A DNA stretch of 64,000 bases from Sulfuricurvum sp. (GTDB taxonomy: Bacteria > Campylobacterota > Campylobacteria > Campylobacterales > Sulfurimonadaceae): positions 434,001 to 498,000 of the forward strand of contig JAQTTG010000001.1 in assembly GCA_028710885.1 (NCBI GenBank), in the 5' to 3' direction. The notes under the pieces are model-generated. The model did not search any database. It saw only the letters and a program-made list of their open reading frames with translations, and was not told where the DNA came from. Shown piece by piece: positions 28,360 through 39,059 of the stretch. The stretch's first letter is position 1, and each line of letters opens with the position of its first letter. The position numbers and the translations under genes are program-made.

Positions 28360-29337
28360 ATGAACAGAGAAAACGTGACACTTTATGTCGAAGAATCGAT
28401 CCGCCTGGATCTTTTTTTAGCCGGAAAGCTAGAACAAACACGCAACCAAATCACCCAACTTATCGATCAAAACTGTATTCATATTAATGGAAAAGCAACC
28501 GCTAAATCCGGACTAAAGCTCAAACCAGGGCAAAGTGTTTATATTGCATTTCCCGAAGCAAAATCCACCCCTGCACAAGTAATCGATTTTGAGGTAGAAG
28601 TTCTTTTTGAAGATGATGATGTTCTCGTCATCAACAAACCAAGTTCTCTTACCGTCCACCCTGCCCCAAGTGTCAAAGAACCGACATTGGTAGACTGGTT
28701 AAAACACAAGGGAGTAAGCCTCTCAACCCTCAGCGGTGAAGAGCGTCATGGTATTGTTCACCGCCTGGATCGCGGAACCAGTGGTGTCATGGTAGTAGCT
28801 AAAAACAATGAAGCGCATGAAGCACTTTCTTTGCAGCTTCAAGACAAAACCATGGGTCGCTATTATCTGGCAGTTATTACTCCGCCAATGAAAGATCACA
28901 TGACAATGATCGATAAACCAATAGGTCGCAGCAGTCATAATCGACTAAAAATGGCTATCAATGAAGATGGGAAAACTGCTAAAACAGAGTTTCGGCATAT
29001 ACTCATGTCGCATGATGAAACAATTGAACTGATCGGATGTAAACTCTACACCGGAAGAACCCATCAAATACGCGTCCATTTAGAGTCTATAAGCCGTCAT
29101 ATCATTGGTGATCATCTCTATGGAACCTCCTCTAAAAGCGACAAAATGGAACGTATCTTGCTTCATGCTTATACGCTCTATTTCATCCATCCTACATCCA
29201 AAGAAACCGTCCAATTTACGGCGCCTTTAGACCCCGTGATGGAAGATTATTTACAGAAACATTTTGATTCAAAGGAATTGCATGAACACATCGATCCGAT
29301 ACGCATTGAGCGTCTCTTTAGCACTGAGTCTCTTTAG
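28360..29337 (+). CDS. RluA/RluD-family pseudouridine synthase
   Basis: GIVHRLDRGTSGVMVVAKN, TGRTHQIRVHL, S4-like N-terminus. Confidence 0.95.
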   Translation: MNRENVTLYVEESIRLDLFLAGKLEQTRNQITQLIDQNCIHINGKATAKSGLKLKPGQSVYIAFPEAKSTPAQVIDFEVEVLFEDDDVLVINKPSSLTVHPAPSVKEPTLVDWLKHKGVSLSTLSGEERHGIVHRLDRGTSGVMVVAKNNEAHEALSLQLQDKTMGRYYLAVITPPMKDHMTMIDKPIGRSSHNRLKMAINEDGKTAKTEFRHILMSHDETIELIGCKLYTGRTHQIRVHLESISRHIIGDHLYGTSSKSDKMERILLHAYTLYFIHPTSKETVQFTAPLDPVMEDYLQKHFDSKELHEHIDPIRIERLFSTESL

Positions 29338-30535
29338 CGGATGTGCTCCACAACCTACACCAGAAAAAGTTGTTACCATTGATTCGACCCTTCCGGTCAT
29401 CTCTCTGAACGGATTTATCGCGGATATTACCTCTGCAGCTTTTGAATGGAAACCTGTTGAAGATCCACGTGTAGCCGGTTATTATATTTATCGGGACACC
29501 CCAAATGGTGAAGACAAAAAACTCCATCGTATTGCAACTATCGATAGCCGTTTTGCGACCCATTTTGTTGATAATGATCTTAAATCAGCTACCCAATACC
29601 AATACCGTTTTTCTACATTTACCAAAGAAGGAACTGAATCCGTAGGAAGCGAAACACTGAATGTAGCAACACAACCTATGATTGCTCCAATCAGTTTTTT
29701 CCAATCCGTCGGTAATATGCCACGCAGTGCAAAACTCCTTTGGCGTCCGCATCCAAACGGAAAAATAAATAGCTATATCATCGAACGTCAAGATGCCGGA
29801 GATCAAAAATGGAATGAGATTGCAACCATCACAGGCCGACTCAATGCTGAATTTATCGATCGTGATTTAAAAGATGCTCATGTTTATTATTATCGAATCA
29901 AAGCAGTTACTTTTGACAAACTGGTAACGGAACCAAGTGAAACTGCAAAAGTTGTTACCAAACCGCTTCCGCCTGAAATCAAAAATATTACGGCTACCAA
30001 TAATATTCCCCATGCCATCACACTTACATGGGAACCAACGACGATTAGCGATTTGAGCCACTATAATATCTATCGATCTTCAACTTCGAACGGAACTTTT
30101 GCTTATCACGTTAAGCTTGAAACAACTACTTTTACCGATAGCATCAATGAAGATGGGAAACTCTATTTTTACAAAGTCACTGCAGTTGATAAAGATGGTC
30201 TTGAAAGCCCATTACCACTCATTACATCTCAAGGTTCTACGTTGGCAAAACCACTTACTCCGGTTGCATATGAAGGTAAAATTGTTAATAAAGCCGTTGA
30301 CTTAAAATGGAGTAATTCCGATCCTCGAACCGTCTCATACACAGTCATAAAAACCACAAAAACGAGCTGGATCACTCGAGAAAGTCTTGAAATAAATAAT
30401 ATTTCAGATACCACTTTTCATGATGCAGATATCAAAGCCGATGTACCGTATATGTATGAAATTATGAGTGTCGATAAAAACGGTATCCGTTCAGTACCGA
30501 CTGCACCTGTCGAACTTAGTTATGAGGCCAAATAA
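29282..30535 (+). CDS. Fibronectin type III-domain lipoprotein
   Basis: Lipobox LFSGC; repeated FN3-like units; AAAGGA RBS before 29282. Confidence 0.85.
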   Translation: MNTSIRYALSVSLALSLFSGCAPQPTPEKVVTIDSTLPVISLNGFIADITSAAFEWKPVEDPRVAGYYIYRDTPNGEDKKLHRIATIDSRFATHFVDNDLKSATQYQYRFSTFTKEGTESVGSETLNVATQPMIAPISFFQSVGNMPRSAKLLWRPHPNGKINSYIIERQDAGDQKWNEIATITGRLNAEFIDRDLKDAHVYYYRIKAVTFDKLVTEPSETAKVVTKPLPPEIKNITATNNIPHAITLTWEPTTISDLSHYNIYRSSTSNGTFAYHVKLETTTFTDSINEDGKLYFYKVTAVDKDGLESPLPLITSQGSTLAKPLTPVAYEGKIVNKAVDLKWSNSDPRTVSYTVIKTTKTSWITRESLEINNISDTTFHDADIKADVPYMYEIMSVDKNGIRSVPTAPVELSYEAK

Positions 30536-30540
30536 ATAAT

Positions 30541-31713
30541 ATGCCGCATTTAAACCTCGAATCATTTAACACGCTCACATTACCTGCATACTGCGGTGAC
30601 GTTGAGTTTTTGTTTCAAGCCGATTATGCCAATTCTGATGAAGGTGCCTTAATCGCTACTAGATATAAAGGGCGGGAATTCTTTTTAGTCTATAAAAACG
30701 GATCAAAAAAACTTCTCAAGAGTGATAAAATCACCCGTCCTTCTCCGAATTTTATCCTTAAACACGCACTACTTGCCTATGCGGAGTGTTCCGCGTCGCC
30801 CATTCTCGATTCAAATGTCGATAATGCTCCGGAGAACACCCATCTCAAAACGCATGACGCCCTCAAATCGATCTCTTATTTTGCCGAAAATTTTCCTCAG
30901 GATCGAGAAGTAAGAATCGAAATCGGATTCGGTTCGGCACGCCATCTGCTTCATCAAGCAGCGGCAAATCCCGACATCCTTTTTATCGGACTTGAGATCC
31001 ATAAACCCTCTATTGAGCAGGCACTTAAACAGATCGTTATCCAAAATCTAAACAATCTTATGATTCTCGATTACGATGCAAGACTCTTTTTGGAATTTGT
31101 CCCCTCCAATATCGTCGGTAAGATCTATGTCCATTTTCCCGTTCCTTGGGACAAAAAACCACACCGCCGTGTCATTTCGGAGGCATTTTTAAAAGAATCG
31201 GAACGTGTACTGCGCGTCGGCGGTACACTGGAATTGCGCACGGACAGCGAAAACTACTATCGTTTTGCGTTAGAAACATTCAGTTCCCCTTCTGTAAGCC
31301 GTTTCGATGTGCGTAAAAACCAAGAGATCGCTATTGTGAGCAAATACGAAGATCGTTGGAAAAAACAAGAAAAAAATATCTATGACGTCACATTCACCTG
31401 TGAAGCCGAGAGCCCTGAGCCTGACATCATCGGTGATTTTACATTTGCTGGCGCACCAATCGACGTAAACGTCATTGATCGCCTTTCCAAAGATACCTAT
31501 AAACGCGACTGGGGATTTCTCCATGTCGAACGTCTTTTTAGCATCGGTGAGAACGGCCGCATGATCCGACTGGCGATGGGAAGTTTTGATCGACCTGAGA
31601 GCACGTATGTCGTGATCGAAAACAACAGTGCCCACTATTATCCATCCTTTCCGGTTCGTTCAAGCGCGAATCTCAAAGCCCATATCTTATTAGACGAGTT
31701 GATCCATGGATAA
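30541..31713 (+). CDS. trmB: tRNA (guanine-N7-)-methyltransferase
   Basis: IEIGFGSARHLLHQA, FIGLEIHKPSIEQ, VHFPVPWDKKPHRRV. Confidence 0.93.
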   Translation: MPHLNLESFNTLTLPAYCGDVEFLFQADYANSDEGALIATRYKGREFFLVYKNGSKKLLKSDKITRPSPNFILKHALLAYAECSASPILDSNVDNAPENTHLKTHDALKSISYFAENFPQDREVRIEIGFGSARHLLHQAAANPDILFIGLEIHKPSIEQALKQIVIQNLNNLMILDYDARLFLEFVPSNIVGKIYVHFPVPWDKKPHRRVISEAFLKESERVLRVGGTLELRTDSENYYRFALETFSSPSVSRFDVRKNQEIAIVSKYEDRWKKQEKNIYDVTFTCEAESPEPDIIGDFTFAGAPIDVNVIDRLSKDTYKRDWGFLHVERLFSIGENGRMIRLAMGSFDRPESTYVVIENNSAHYYPSFPVRSSANLKAHILLDELIHG

Positions 31714-32377
31714 AGTCATCATTGCCGAAAATCTTTCCCTCTCCTACAAAGAGTTTGAAACCATCATCAGTAAAGCTTCTTTCTCTATTGATGCAGGAAG
31801 TTTTGTATTCATCACCGGTGCCAGCGGAAGCGGTAAGTCAACTCTCCTTAAATCATTTTATGGTGCAATAGAACCTCGTGCCGGACATCTTACCGTCGGA
31901 GGAGTCAAAATGAGCCGTATAAGCACCTCTAAACTCAATTTTCTCCGTCGACATATCGGTATCGTATTTCAAGATTATAAACTTATCAAAGAGTGGACAA
32001 TCGAAAAAAATGTCATGCTTCCACTCATCATCTCAGGCTACACCAAAGATGTCAGCGGTGCCCAAGTACAAAAACTACTCGGACATGTCAAATTAATCCA
32101 CCAAGCAGGTAAATATCCACCTGAACTCAGCGGCGGGGAACAACAACGTGTTGCAATGGCACGCGCATTGGCTCATAATCCGATTTTAATCTTGGCGGAT
32201 GAGCCGACAGGTAATTTGGATGAATATTCCTCTGAAGTTATTTGGAATCTCTTAGAGGGGGCTAATACGCAATTAAAAACGACTATTATCGTCGTTACTC
32301 ACCATATCCCCTCTTCCATCAATGTTCCATACAAACATTTTCATATCGAATTAGGGAATATCCATGAAGTCTCTTAA
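31706..32377 (+). CDS. ftsE: Cell division ATP-binding protein FtsE
   Basis: ABC ATPase: GASGSGKSTLLK, LSGGEQQRVAMARAL, LADEPTGNLD; adjacent FtsX and M23. Confidence 0.88.
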   Translation: MDKVIIAENLSLSYKEFETIISKASFSIDAGSFVFITGASGSGKSTLLKSFYGAIEPRAGHLTVGGVKMSRISTSKLNFLRRHIGIVFQDYKLIKEWTIEKNVMLPLIISGYTKDVSGAQVQKLLGHVKLIHQAGKYPPELSGGEQQRVAMARALAHNPILILADEPTGNLDEYSSEVIWNLLEGANTQLKTTIIVVTHHIPSSINVPYKHFHIELGNIHEVS

Positions 32378-33176
32378 AAATCATATATCACTTATTATTG
32401 CCCTCTTTACAGTCTTGTTTTCAGTTCAGATCTATGTTTCTGTCGACCGAACCATCGCCGCATACGAAACACGTCTAAAAAATGATTATTCAATCATTGT
32501 TGTCTCAAGCAAGCTACTCAATGTCAGCGAATTTAAAGCCATGGACAATTTGATTGACCGCAGTGAGCCGATCGCAACTGATCAGGTATTGGAACGGCTA
32601 AAAGCAGAAATGAGTCAAAAGAATCTTGATCTTCTCAAGCTTACATTGCCTAAATTTTATCGCCTCTATTTAAACCGTTTTCCAACTCCTTATGAGATTG
32701 AGAAACTTCAAAAACAACTCCAAAAAAATCCTGCGATTGAGAGAGTTGAGGGGTATGCTCAAACTCATGATACCGTCTATAAATTAATGTTGTTATTTAA
32801 AGATGTTGTTCAAGTTTTTTCCATTGTCATAGCAGCCGTTACTTCGTTGCTTATCCTAAAAGAGATGCGACTATGGCAATTTCAACATGCAGAACGAATG
32901 AGTATCATGGCACTTTTCGGTGCTCCGGTATGGCTACGTTCAGCAGTATTATTTCGACTTGCCATTGTTGATGCAATCATTGCGACATGTATGTTATGTC
33001 TTGCATTTTTTATCATCAACGAATATGGATGGATGGATGTTTTATTACATACTGTAGGTATTAAGATTCAACTCTTTAATTTTATTAACGACTCAATCCG
33101 ATCACTGATCATTGCATTAAGCGTTTCGATTGTATTAACCCTGACAATCGTTATCGGACAACAAGAAGAGGAATAG
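32364..33176 (+). CDS. ftsX: FtsX-like permease
   Basis: Four-TM topology and synteny with FtsE. Confidence 0.85.
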   Translation: MKSLKNHISLIIALFTVLFSVQIYVSVDRTIAAYETRLKNDYSIIVVSSKLLNVSEFKAMDNLIDRSEPIATDQVLERLKAEMSQKNLDLLKLTLPKFYRLYLNRFPTPYEIEKLQKQLQKNPAIERVEGYAQTHDTVYKLMLLFKDVVQVFSIVIAAVTSLLILKEMRLWQFQHAERMSIMALFGAPVWLRSAVLFRLAIVDAIIATCMLCLAFFIINEYGWMDVLLHTVGIKIQLFNFINDSIRSLIIALSVSIVLTLTIVIGQQEEE

Positions 33177-34394
33177 ATGAAATTACCCCTCTCAATAGTT
33201 GTAGCAACATTACTCTCCGTAAGCTTATATGCTGCGGTGCAGATTGATGAAAAAATAAAAACAACAGCCAGTAAATTAAATGAGACGAAACAAACTTTTT
33301 CCAGCTTGAATGCCAAGCTCGAAATTACTGCCTCTAAAATCATTCAACAAAAACAAATCGTAGGGACACAGGAAGAACATATAAATACCCTCGTTGAACA
33401 GCTTAAAACCAAAGAATCAGTCTATCAATCCAACAAATCGACGCTCAAAGGATTAGAAGTCCAACAAGATTCATTGATAAAAACTCAAAACGATATAGAG
33501 CAGCGTCTTGTTTTTGCTATAGCACGAAACACCTCAATATCATTATTAATCAATGATGATCGTGCAAAAGAAGCCGATGCAATCATCACCGAGGAAGCGC
33601 TTAAAATTCATCTCAAACAAATTCATCAAGAGATAAAAGATCTTAACTCTGTGTACGCTGATAATGCAGAAAAAATTTCAGGACTCACCTCACAAACAAC
33701 CGTTCTTAAACAATCTATCGCTGTTATCGATAAACAAAAAAATAATGTACTTGAAACGAAAAAAGAGAATGAAAAAGCAATAGCTCTGTTAGAAAAAGAG
33801 AAAAATGAGTACAAAAAATCGCTTGATAAAATTCTGGATCAACAACGCTCACTTCAAAATACCCTTGCAAGCCTAAATATTATTAAACGAGAACTGCAAA
33901 AACCTAAGAAAGTACCTCCACCATTAGTAGCACCTAAACCTGGGTACAAACCGGTACCCGAGGATGTTCGAGAAGCGGTATCAGAGTATCGTCCTTCCAA
34001 CATCGCTGCATACGCCGGAGAAAGAACGATTGCACCGCTAGAAAGCTACGTCGTTACAAAACGCTTTGGTCCTTATACAGATCCTGTTTACGGAATTAAA
34101 ATTTTCAATGAATCTGTATCTTTACGGCCAAACGAAAGCGATGCAAAAGTAAAAGCTGTCCTCAATGGAAAAGTTATTTTCGCCAAACCTACTGCGATGC
34201 TTGAAAATGTCATTATTATTGAACATGATAACGGACTGCATACCATCTATGCTCATCTGGATAAAATTGCGCCTACTGTTGAAGTGGGAAAACGGCTCAA
34301 ACAAGGATCGATAATAGGACGAGTTGAAAAAGAACTAATGTTCCAAGTAACCCAGAGAAATGCCCATATTGATCCTCTGCAAATGATTCATTAA
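33177..34394 (+). CDS. Murein hydrolase activator EnvC-like (coiled coil + M23/LytM)
   Basis: Coiled coil then AKVKAVLNGKVIFAKP...VIIIEHDNGLHTIYAHLDK. Confidence 0.9.
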   Translation: MKLPLSIVVATLLSVSLYAAVQIDEKIKTTASKLNETKQTFSSLNAKLEITASKIIQQKQIVGTQEEHINTLVEQLKTKESVYQSNKSTLKGLEVQQDSLIKTQNDIEQRLVFAIARNTSISLLINDDRAKEADAIITEEALKIHLKQIHQEIKDLNSVYADNAEKISGLTSQTTVLKQSIAVIDKQKNNVLETKKENEKAIALLEKEKNEYKKSLDKILDQQRSLQNTLASLNIIKRELQKPKKVPPPLVAPKPGYKPVPEDVREAVSEYRPSNIAAYAGERTIAPLESYVVTKRFGPYTDPVYGIKIFNESVSLRPNESDAKVKAVLNGKVIFAKPTAMLENVIIIEHDNGLHTIYAHLDKIAPTVEVGKRLKQGSIIGRVEKELMFQVTQRNAHIDPLQMIH

Positions 34395-34407
34395 ATCCTG
34401 TACGTGG

Positions 34408-35124
34408 TTAAAACGGCCAAACGGCGCTGGCAATTTTGCTAGCCCATCCTTGGTTGATTGAGCGATCAATATCCCCTTCGTTCGCATACATAATTTTAGC
34501 ATCCGAAATTTTTGCAGAAGTGATCTGATTGTATTGGTCAATATCATACGGTCGAATAACCCCACTTAGTTGCATAATCTGTTTTTGGTCATCCACCATA
34601 ATCTCGCGACGACCGGTGATAAAGTAGTTTCCATTAGACATGACTTTAACAATTCGTGCCGATACAGTTGTTGTAAAAGTTGCATTTTTAGTTGCACTTC
34701 CAGATCCGCTATATGAGCTTGTCGATCCTCCTGTTAAACCGATATTTCCCAATCCATTTAATTTACTTACAGCTGAACTAACCGCAGCATTTTGTCCCCC
34801 CGAAGTAAATATACCACCATTTAATCCTAAGGTATCCGCTTCTGAAAGAGATTTTTTACCGGCATTGGAGCTACTAGCCGTTTCCGAAATAACGACAGTA
34901 ACGATATCGCTTACATGCATCGCTTTATGATCTGAAAAAAGTGGATTATCCCCTTGTCCAAACAAACTCCCTTGAGAGACAAAAGTATTTTCTTCTTCAC
35001 GCGGAGGCATCTCTTCTACATATTTAGGAGGACTAAATGCCATATCAGGTTCAGTAAGATGAGATGTACATCCTCCCATTATCAAACTCAAGGTCACAAG
35101 CGAAAGATGGGTAAATGTACGCAT
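34408..35124 (-). CDS. flgH: Flagellar L-ring protein FlgH
   Basis: Lipoprotein; GNYFITGRREIMVDDQKQIMQLSGVIRPYDI. Confidence 0.95.
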   Translation of the reverse strand: MRTFTHLSLVTLSLIMGGCTSHLTEPDMAFSPPKYVEEMPPREEENTFVSQGSLFGQGDNPLFSDHKAMHVSDIVTVVISETASSSNAGKKSLSEADTLGLNGGIFTSGGQNAAVSSAVSKLNGLGNIGLTGGSTSSYSGSGSATKNATFTTTVSARIVKVMSNGNYFITGRREIMVDDQKQIMQLSGVIRPYDIDQYNQITSAKISDAKIMYANEGDIDRSINQGWASKIASAVWPF

Positions 35125-35186
35125 ACTGCTAAATCCTATGGGAATATTTAGCTATAATAAAGCAAAAATAGTTCCAAAGGATATTT

Positions 35187-35630
35187 ATGAGTTTAAAAGA
35201 ACAAATCAATAACGATATTAAGACGGCAATGAAAGAAAAAAATGTTTCTACTCGTGATGCCCTTAGATTACTTAGCAGCGCAATGAAACAGATTGAAGTG
35301 GATGAACGCAAAGAATTAAGCGATGATGATATCATCAAAATTATTCAGAAACAAGTCAAACAGCGCAATGACGCTATGATCCAATATCGAGATGCCGGAC
35401 GTGAAGACCTATACGAAAAAGAAGCAGCAGAAGCAGCTATATTTGAAACCTATCTCCCAAAACAGCTTAGCGATGAAGAGTTAGAAAATGCGCTTCGTAC
35501 AATCATTGCTGAAACAGGTGCTGAATCGATGAAAGATATTGGCCGTGTAATGGGAGCTGCTTCTAAAACTCTAGGGGCTCAAGCAGATGGCAAACGCATC
35601 AATGAGTGTGCAAAAAAGATTTTAAGCTAA
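35187..35630 (+). CDS. GatB/YqeY domain protein
   Basis: SLKEQINNDIKTAMKEKN...VKQRNDAMIQYRDAGREDL. Confidence 0.95.
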   Translation: MSLKEQINNDIKTAMKEKNVSTRDALRLLSSAMKQIEVDERKELSDDDIIKIIQKQVKQRNDAMIQYRDAGREDLYEKEAAEAAIFETYLPKQLSDEELENALRTIIAETGAESMKDIGRVMGAASKTLGAQADGKRINECAKKILS

Positions 35631-35639
35631 AGGCAATAT

Positions 35640-36929
35640 ATGATCCAATGGAAAAGCTATCTCCCTCACATCCGATCAATCTTAGAGAAATTTTCCGAAG
35701 ATGCTCGAAATATCGAATGTTTTAATAAAAAAGACCACTCTTTTGTGGAACTTAATAAAAAACAAAATGAAAAATTAATCGCTATCTTTGAAACTTTTGG
35801 AACCCCGCAAGAAAATGAATCCGTAGAAGAATTTCTCTATTTTTGTATTCATCATGAAATCCCCTATCTCTATGTTACAGGAGAGATATCCAATATTGTC
35901 AAAGAACTTTTAACACTTTTAGCTGCTGAACAAAAATACATTGATATCAGTTCTGTAAATGATTATTTTGTACAAATAGAGTACCGACTCTCATGCGAGT
36001 ATTACCATCAATTTTTACGTAAACTTGCTGTCAAAAATCATTTACGCCTTTCACATCTCTCATACCTCATCGAAAAACACTTAATGATACATTACCAACA
36101 CCATTTAGAATGGATGCTAGTTTTAATATCTGAACTTGAGGGGACGCCGAGAGAAGGTAGTAATTGCGAGCTGGATCATACAAAATGTTCTTTTGGACAA
36201 TGGCTTCACAATCCAACCCTTCCTTATATTACCAATACAAGTCATTTTGCTGATATTCAAAATCTCCATATCGTATTGCATGGGCTGGCCGATACTGTAC
36301 TGCAAAAGCATAAATCATCCAAATTGGACCATAAAATCATGATTCAGCTAATGCAACGACTGGACTATACATCGCTTGAGATAGGAAATGAAATCGCTAT
36401 TATTAATGACATGTTGATTATTGGTGAATACACAAAGGATCCACTAACTGGGCTTTTAGGACGAAGACTGTTTGATAAAATCGTTATGGGACAAATCGAA
36501 ATCGCAAAAGCTACAGAAAGTGATTCCTCAATGATTATGTGCGATTTAGACAATTTTAAAAGCATAAATGACCAATTTGGACATTTAGCAGGTGATGAAG
36601 TGATAAAAAACTTTGCAGCATTGTTACAAAAAACACTTCGAAAATCAGATTTTATTTTTCGCTTTGGCGGGGAAGAGTTTTTGATATTACTTCCATGTAC
36701 AAATCATTATGAGGCATTTGTTTTAGCACAAAAACTTTGCGATCTTGCTGCATCTGAAAAAATTCCCTATCAAAATGAAACACTCTCTTACACTGTCAGC
36801 ATTGGTGTCCATGGTATCGATACCAAAGAGCTCTCATTTGTCACAAAAGCAACGATCGAACAATATGTAAAGATTGTTGATTCCAAACTCTATTTAGCTA
36901 AACAAAATGGTAAGAATAGGGTTGAATAG
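35640..36929 (+). CDS. Diguanylate cyclase with CZB-like zinc-binding domain
   Basis: CELDHTKCSFGQWLHN (CZB-like HxxxC); GGEEF motif in FRFGGEEFLILLP. Confidence 0.85.
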   Translation: MIQWKSYLPHIRSILEKFSEDARNIECFNKKDHSFVELNKKQNEKLIAIFETFGTPQENESVEEFLYFCIHHEIPYLYVTGEISNIVKELLTLLAAEQKYIDISSVNDYFVQIEYRLSCEYYHQFLRKLAVKNHLRLSHLSYLIEKHLMIHYQHHLEWMLVLISELEGTPREGSNCELDHTKCSFGQWLHNPTLPYITNTSHFADIQNLHIVLHGLADTVLQKHKSSKLDHKIMIQLMQRLDYTSLEIGNEIAIINDMLIIGEYTKDPLTGLLGRRLFDKIVMGQIEIAKATESDSSMIMCDLDNFKSINDQFGHLAGDEVIKNFAALLQKTLRKSDFIFRFGGEEFLILLPCTNHYEAFVLAQKLCDLAASEKIPYQNETLSYTVSIGVHGIDTKELSFVTKATIEQYVKIVDSKLYLAKQNGKNRVE

Positions 36930-36941
36930 GTTATTAGTTAC

Positions 36942-38969
36942 CTATTCTAATAATTGAGGGCGTCCGTAATGATACCCTTGAGCATAATCAACACCTATCT
37001 CTCTTAATACATTTAAAGTCTCTTCATCCTCAACATATTCTGCAATGGTTTGCTTCCCAAATTCTTTAGCGATTTGATGGATATGCTTAACAAAAATACG
37101 ATCTTTTTCATTCACAGTAATATTTTTAACAAACTCACCGTCTATTTTTACAAAATCAGTATCAAAATATTTTAGATATACAAATGATGAGAATCCTGAT
37201 CCAAAATCATCAAGAGCAAAACTAATATTCAATTTTTTCATATTTTCCATAATCTCCATGAGACCATTAACATTATGAATCGCTTCACGCTCTAATATCT
37301 CAATCGTAATACCTGTTTTAGCATTATCAGAAAGATTTGGATTCAGTGCATAATGGGCTTCTATAAGCGCACTGTATTCGCCACCAAAAAGACTGTTAGT
37401 TGAAAGATTAAAGAAAAAGCGCTTATTCCACCACCCTTTTTCCATTCGTAATTTTAACCCTTTCGCCAAAATTATTTGATCGATTCTTGCAGCAAAACCT
37501 AAACGTTCAGCTACTTCAATAAATTGCCCTGCTGCCATGTACCGTTTACCATCACGTATCCGAGCCAATACTTCATAACCGAACAATTCTCCATTTTTGA
37601 TATTGTAAATAGGTTGAATAAATGGTTCTAAACAATCTTCGTCAATAGCTTTACGTAGGAATTCACCTTTTTTCTGTATTTCTGCTGCCATCTCTTGATC
37701 ACTTTGATCTGCACGTGCAATCGTATTTTTCCCAGACCTTTTTGCCTTATACATGGCTAAATCTGATCCGGTTAACAAAGATTCTATTGATTCTCCCTGC
37801 TCAGGATATTCAGCAATACCAAAACTGGCTGTCAATGAGACTTGATCAAACATCAATGAAATTGGAGTAGATTCCAAACGTGAACGAAGCTTTTCAACAA
37901 CATAATAACCATTTTCATAAGGAGTTTCAGGAAGAATAATTGCAAATTCATCTCCACCCAAGCGGGCTAGAATATCAGCATTACGTAAATTTGAGCCAAA
38001 AATTTCCGTCACTTCTTTCAAAACCAAATCCCCAGATGCATGCCCATATGTATCATTTATGTATTTGAAGTTGTCCAAATCAATCATCAATATAGTAAAT
38101 TTATGATGATGGCGTAATGAACGTTTGATCTCATAACTCAAAAATTCTTCAAATTTACGACGATTATAGAGACCTGTCAAATAATCGCGGTCGGAAAGTT
38201 CTTGGAGTTTTTCATAGTAATCTTGAATCGAATCAAGCATTTTATTGAAATAATTTTCAATATTTTTCACTTCCAAAATTTTTGTTTTTAGACGAATCCG
38301 TTTTGCCATATCATTTTTATTAATAATCTCTTGAATCAACTCAATAAACTGCTTGAGAGGCTGAACTAGCAATGCATTGAGCCGAAAATACAATATAGCA
38401 AAAATTATAATTGTGAAAAATACAAAAAAGATAATGAAAGAGTTAATCATCGTCGTCAACGAGATTTTTAGATTAGCCACAGGAAAGCGTACATCGATAA
38501 CACCGTTAATATCACCAACATGTGCATTTTTATGACATACGATACACTCTTGATTAACTACAATCGGGTAGAGATAGCGTATCTCATCATCCCCCGTTAA
38601 AATTTCTTCACCTTTCATGGCTCTCGCGACCATCGGGTCATGTTCGCGAATTTGTTTATCATTGACACGATCTCCAAAAAGGGCGGCAACGATAGGGCTG
38701 CGATAAGCATTAATTCGCATGCTAGGTTCAACATTATTTAAACGGACAATAATCGCATCCAGCTCTTGTTTACTCCACCCTTTTTCCATGGCAGAATATA
38801 GAGCTTCAAACGCCATACGACTCGTTTTACGGGCATCCACACGAGCCAAATCATCAATTGCCCGCTTTTTGATAAATACACCATATAAAAATGCTACAGC
38901 TAAACTCGATAACAATGATATCACGACCGTTTTAGCAATGAGCCGCTTATAAGTTATGTATGAATCCAC
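36942..38969 (-). CDS. GGDEF-EAL protein with periplasmic heme-binding (DUF3365/Tll0287-like) sensor
   Basis: CIVCH in extracytoplasmic region; RLGGDEFAIILP; GYEVLARIR. Confidence 0.88.
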   Translation of the reverse strand: MDSYITYKRLIAKTVVISLLSSLAVAFLYGVFIKKRAIDDLARVDARKTSRMAFEALYSAMEKGWSKQELDAIIVRLNNVEPSMRINAYRSPIVAALFGDRVNDKQIREHDPMVARAMKGEEILTGDDEIRYLYPIVVNQECIVCHKNAHVGDINGVIDVRFPVANLKISLTTMINSFIIFFVFFTIIIFAILYFRLNALLVQPLKQFIELIQEIINKNDMAKRIRLKTKILEVKNIENYFNKMLDSIQDYYEKLQELSDRDYLTGLYNRRKFEEFLSYEIKRSLRHHHKFTILMIDLDNFKYINDTYGHASGDLVLKEVTEIFGSNLRNADILARLGGDEFAIILPETPYENGYYVVEKLRSRLESTPISLMFDQVSLTASFGIAEYPEQGESIESLLTGSDLAMYKAKRSGKNTIARADQSDQEMAAEIQKKGEFLRKAIDEDCLEPFIQPIYNIKNGELFGYEVLARIRDGKRYMAAGQFIEVAERLGFAARIDQIILAKGLKLRMEKGWWNKRFFFNLSTNSLFGGEYSALIEAHYALNPNLSDNAKTGITIEILEREAIHNVNGLMEIMENMKKLNISFALDDFGSGFSSFVYLKYFDTDFVKIDGEFVKNITVNEKDRIFVKHIHQIAKEFGKQTIAEYVEDEETLNVLREIGVDYAQGYHYGRPQLLE

Positions 38970-39059
38970 TCTCGTTTCCCGTGCTATATTTTAAATCATT
39001 ATAACATCTAACTTTCAAAATCAATCAAAAACTATTTATTTTTATTCAATTAAATCTAT

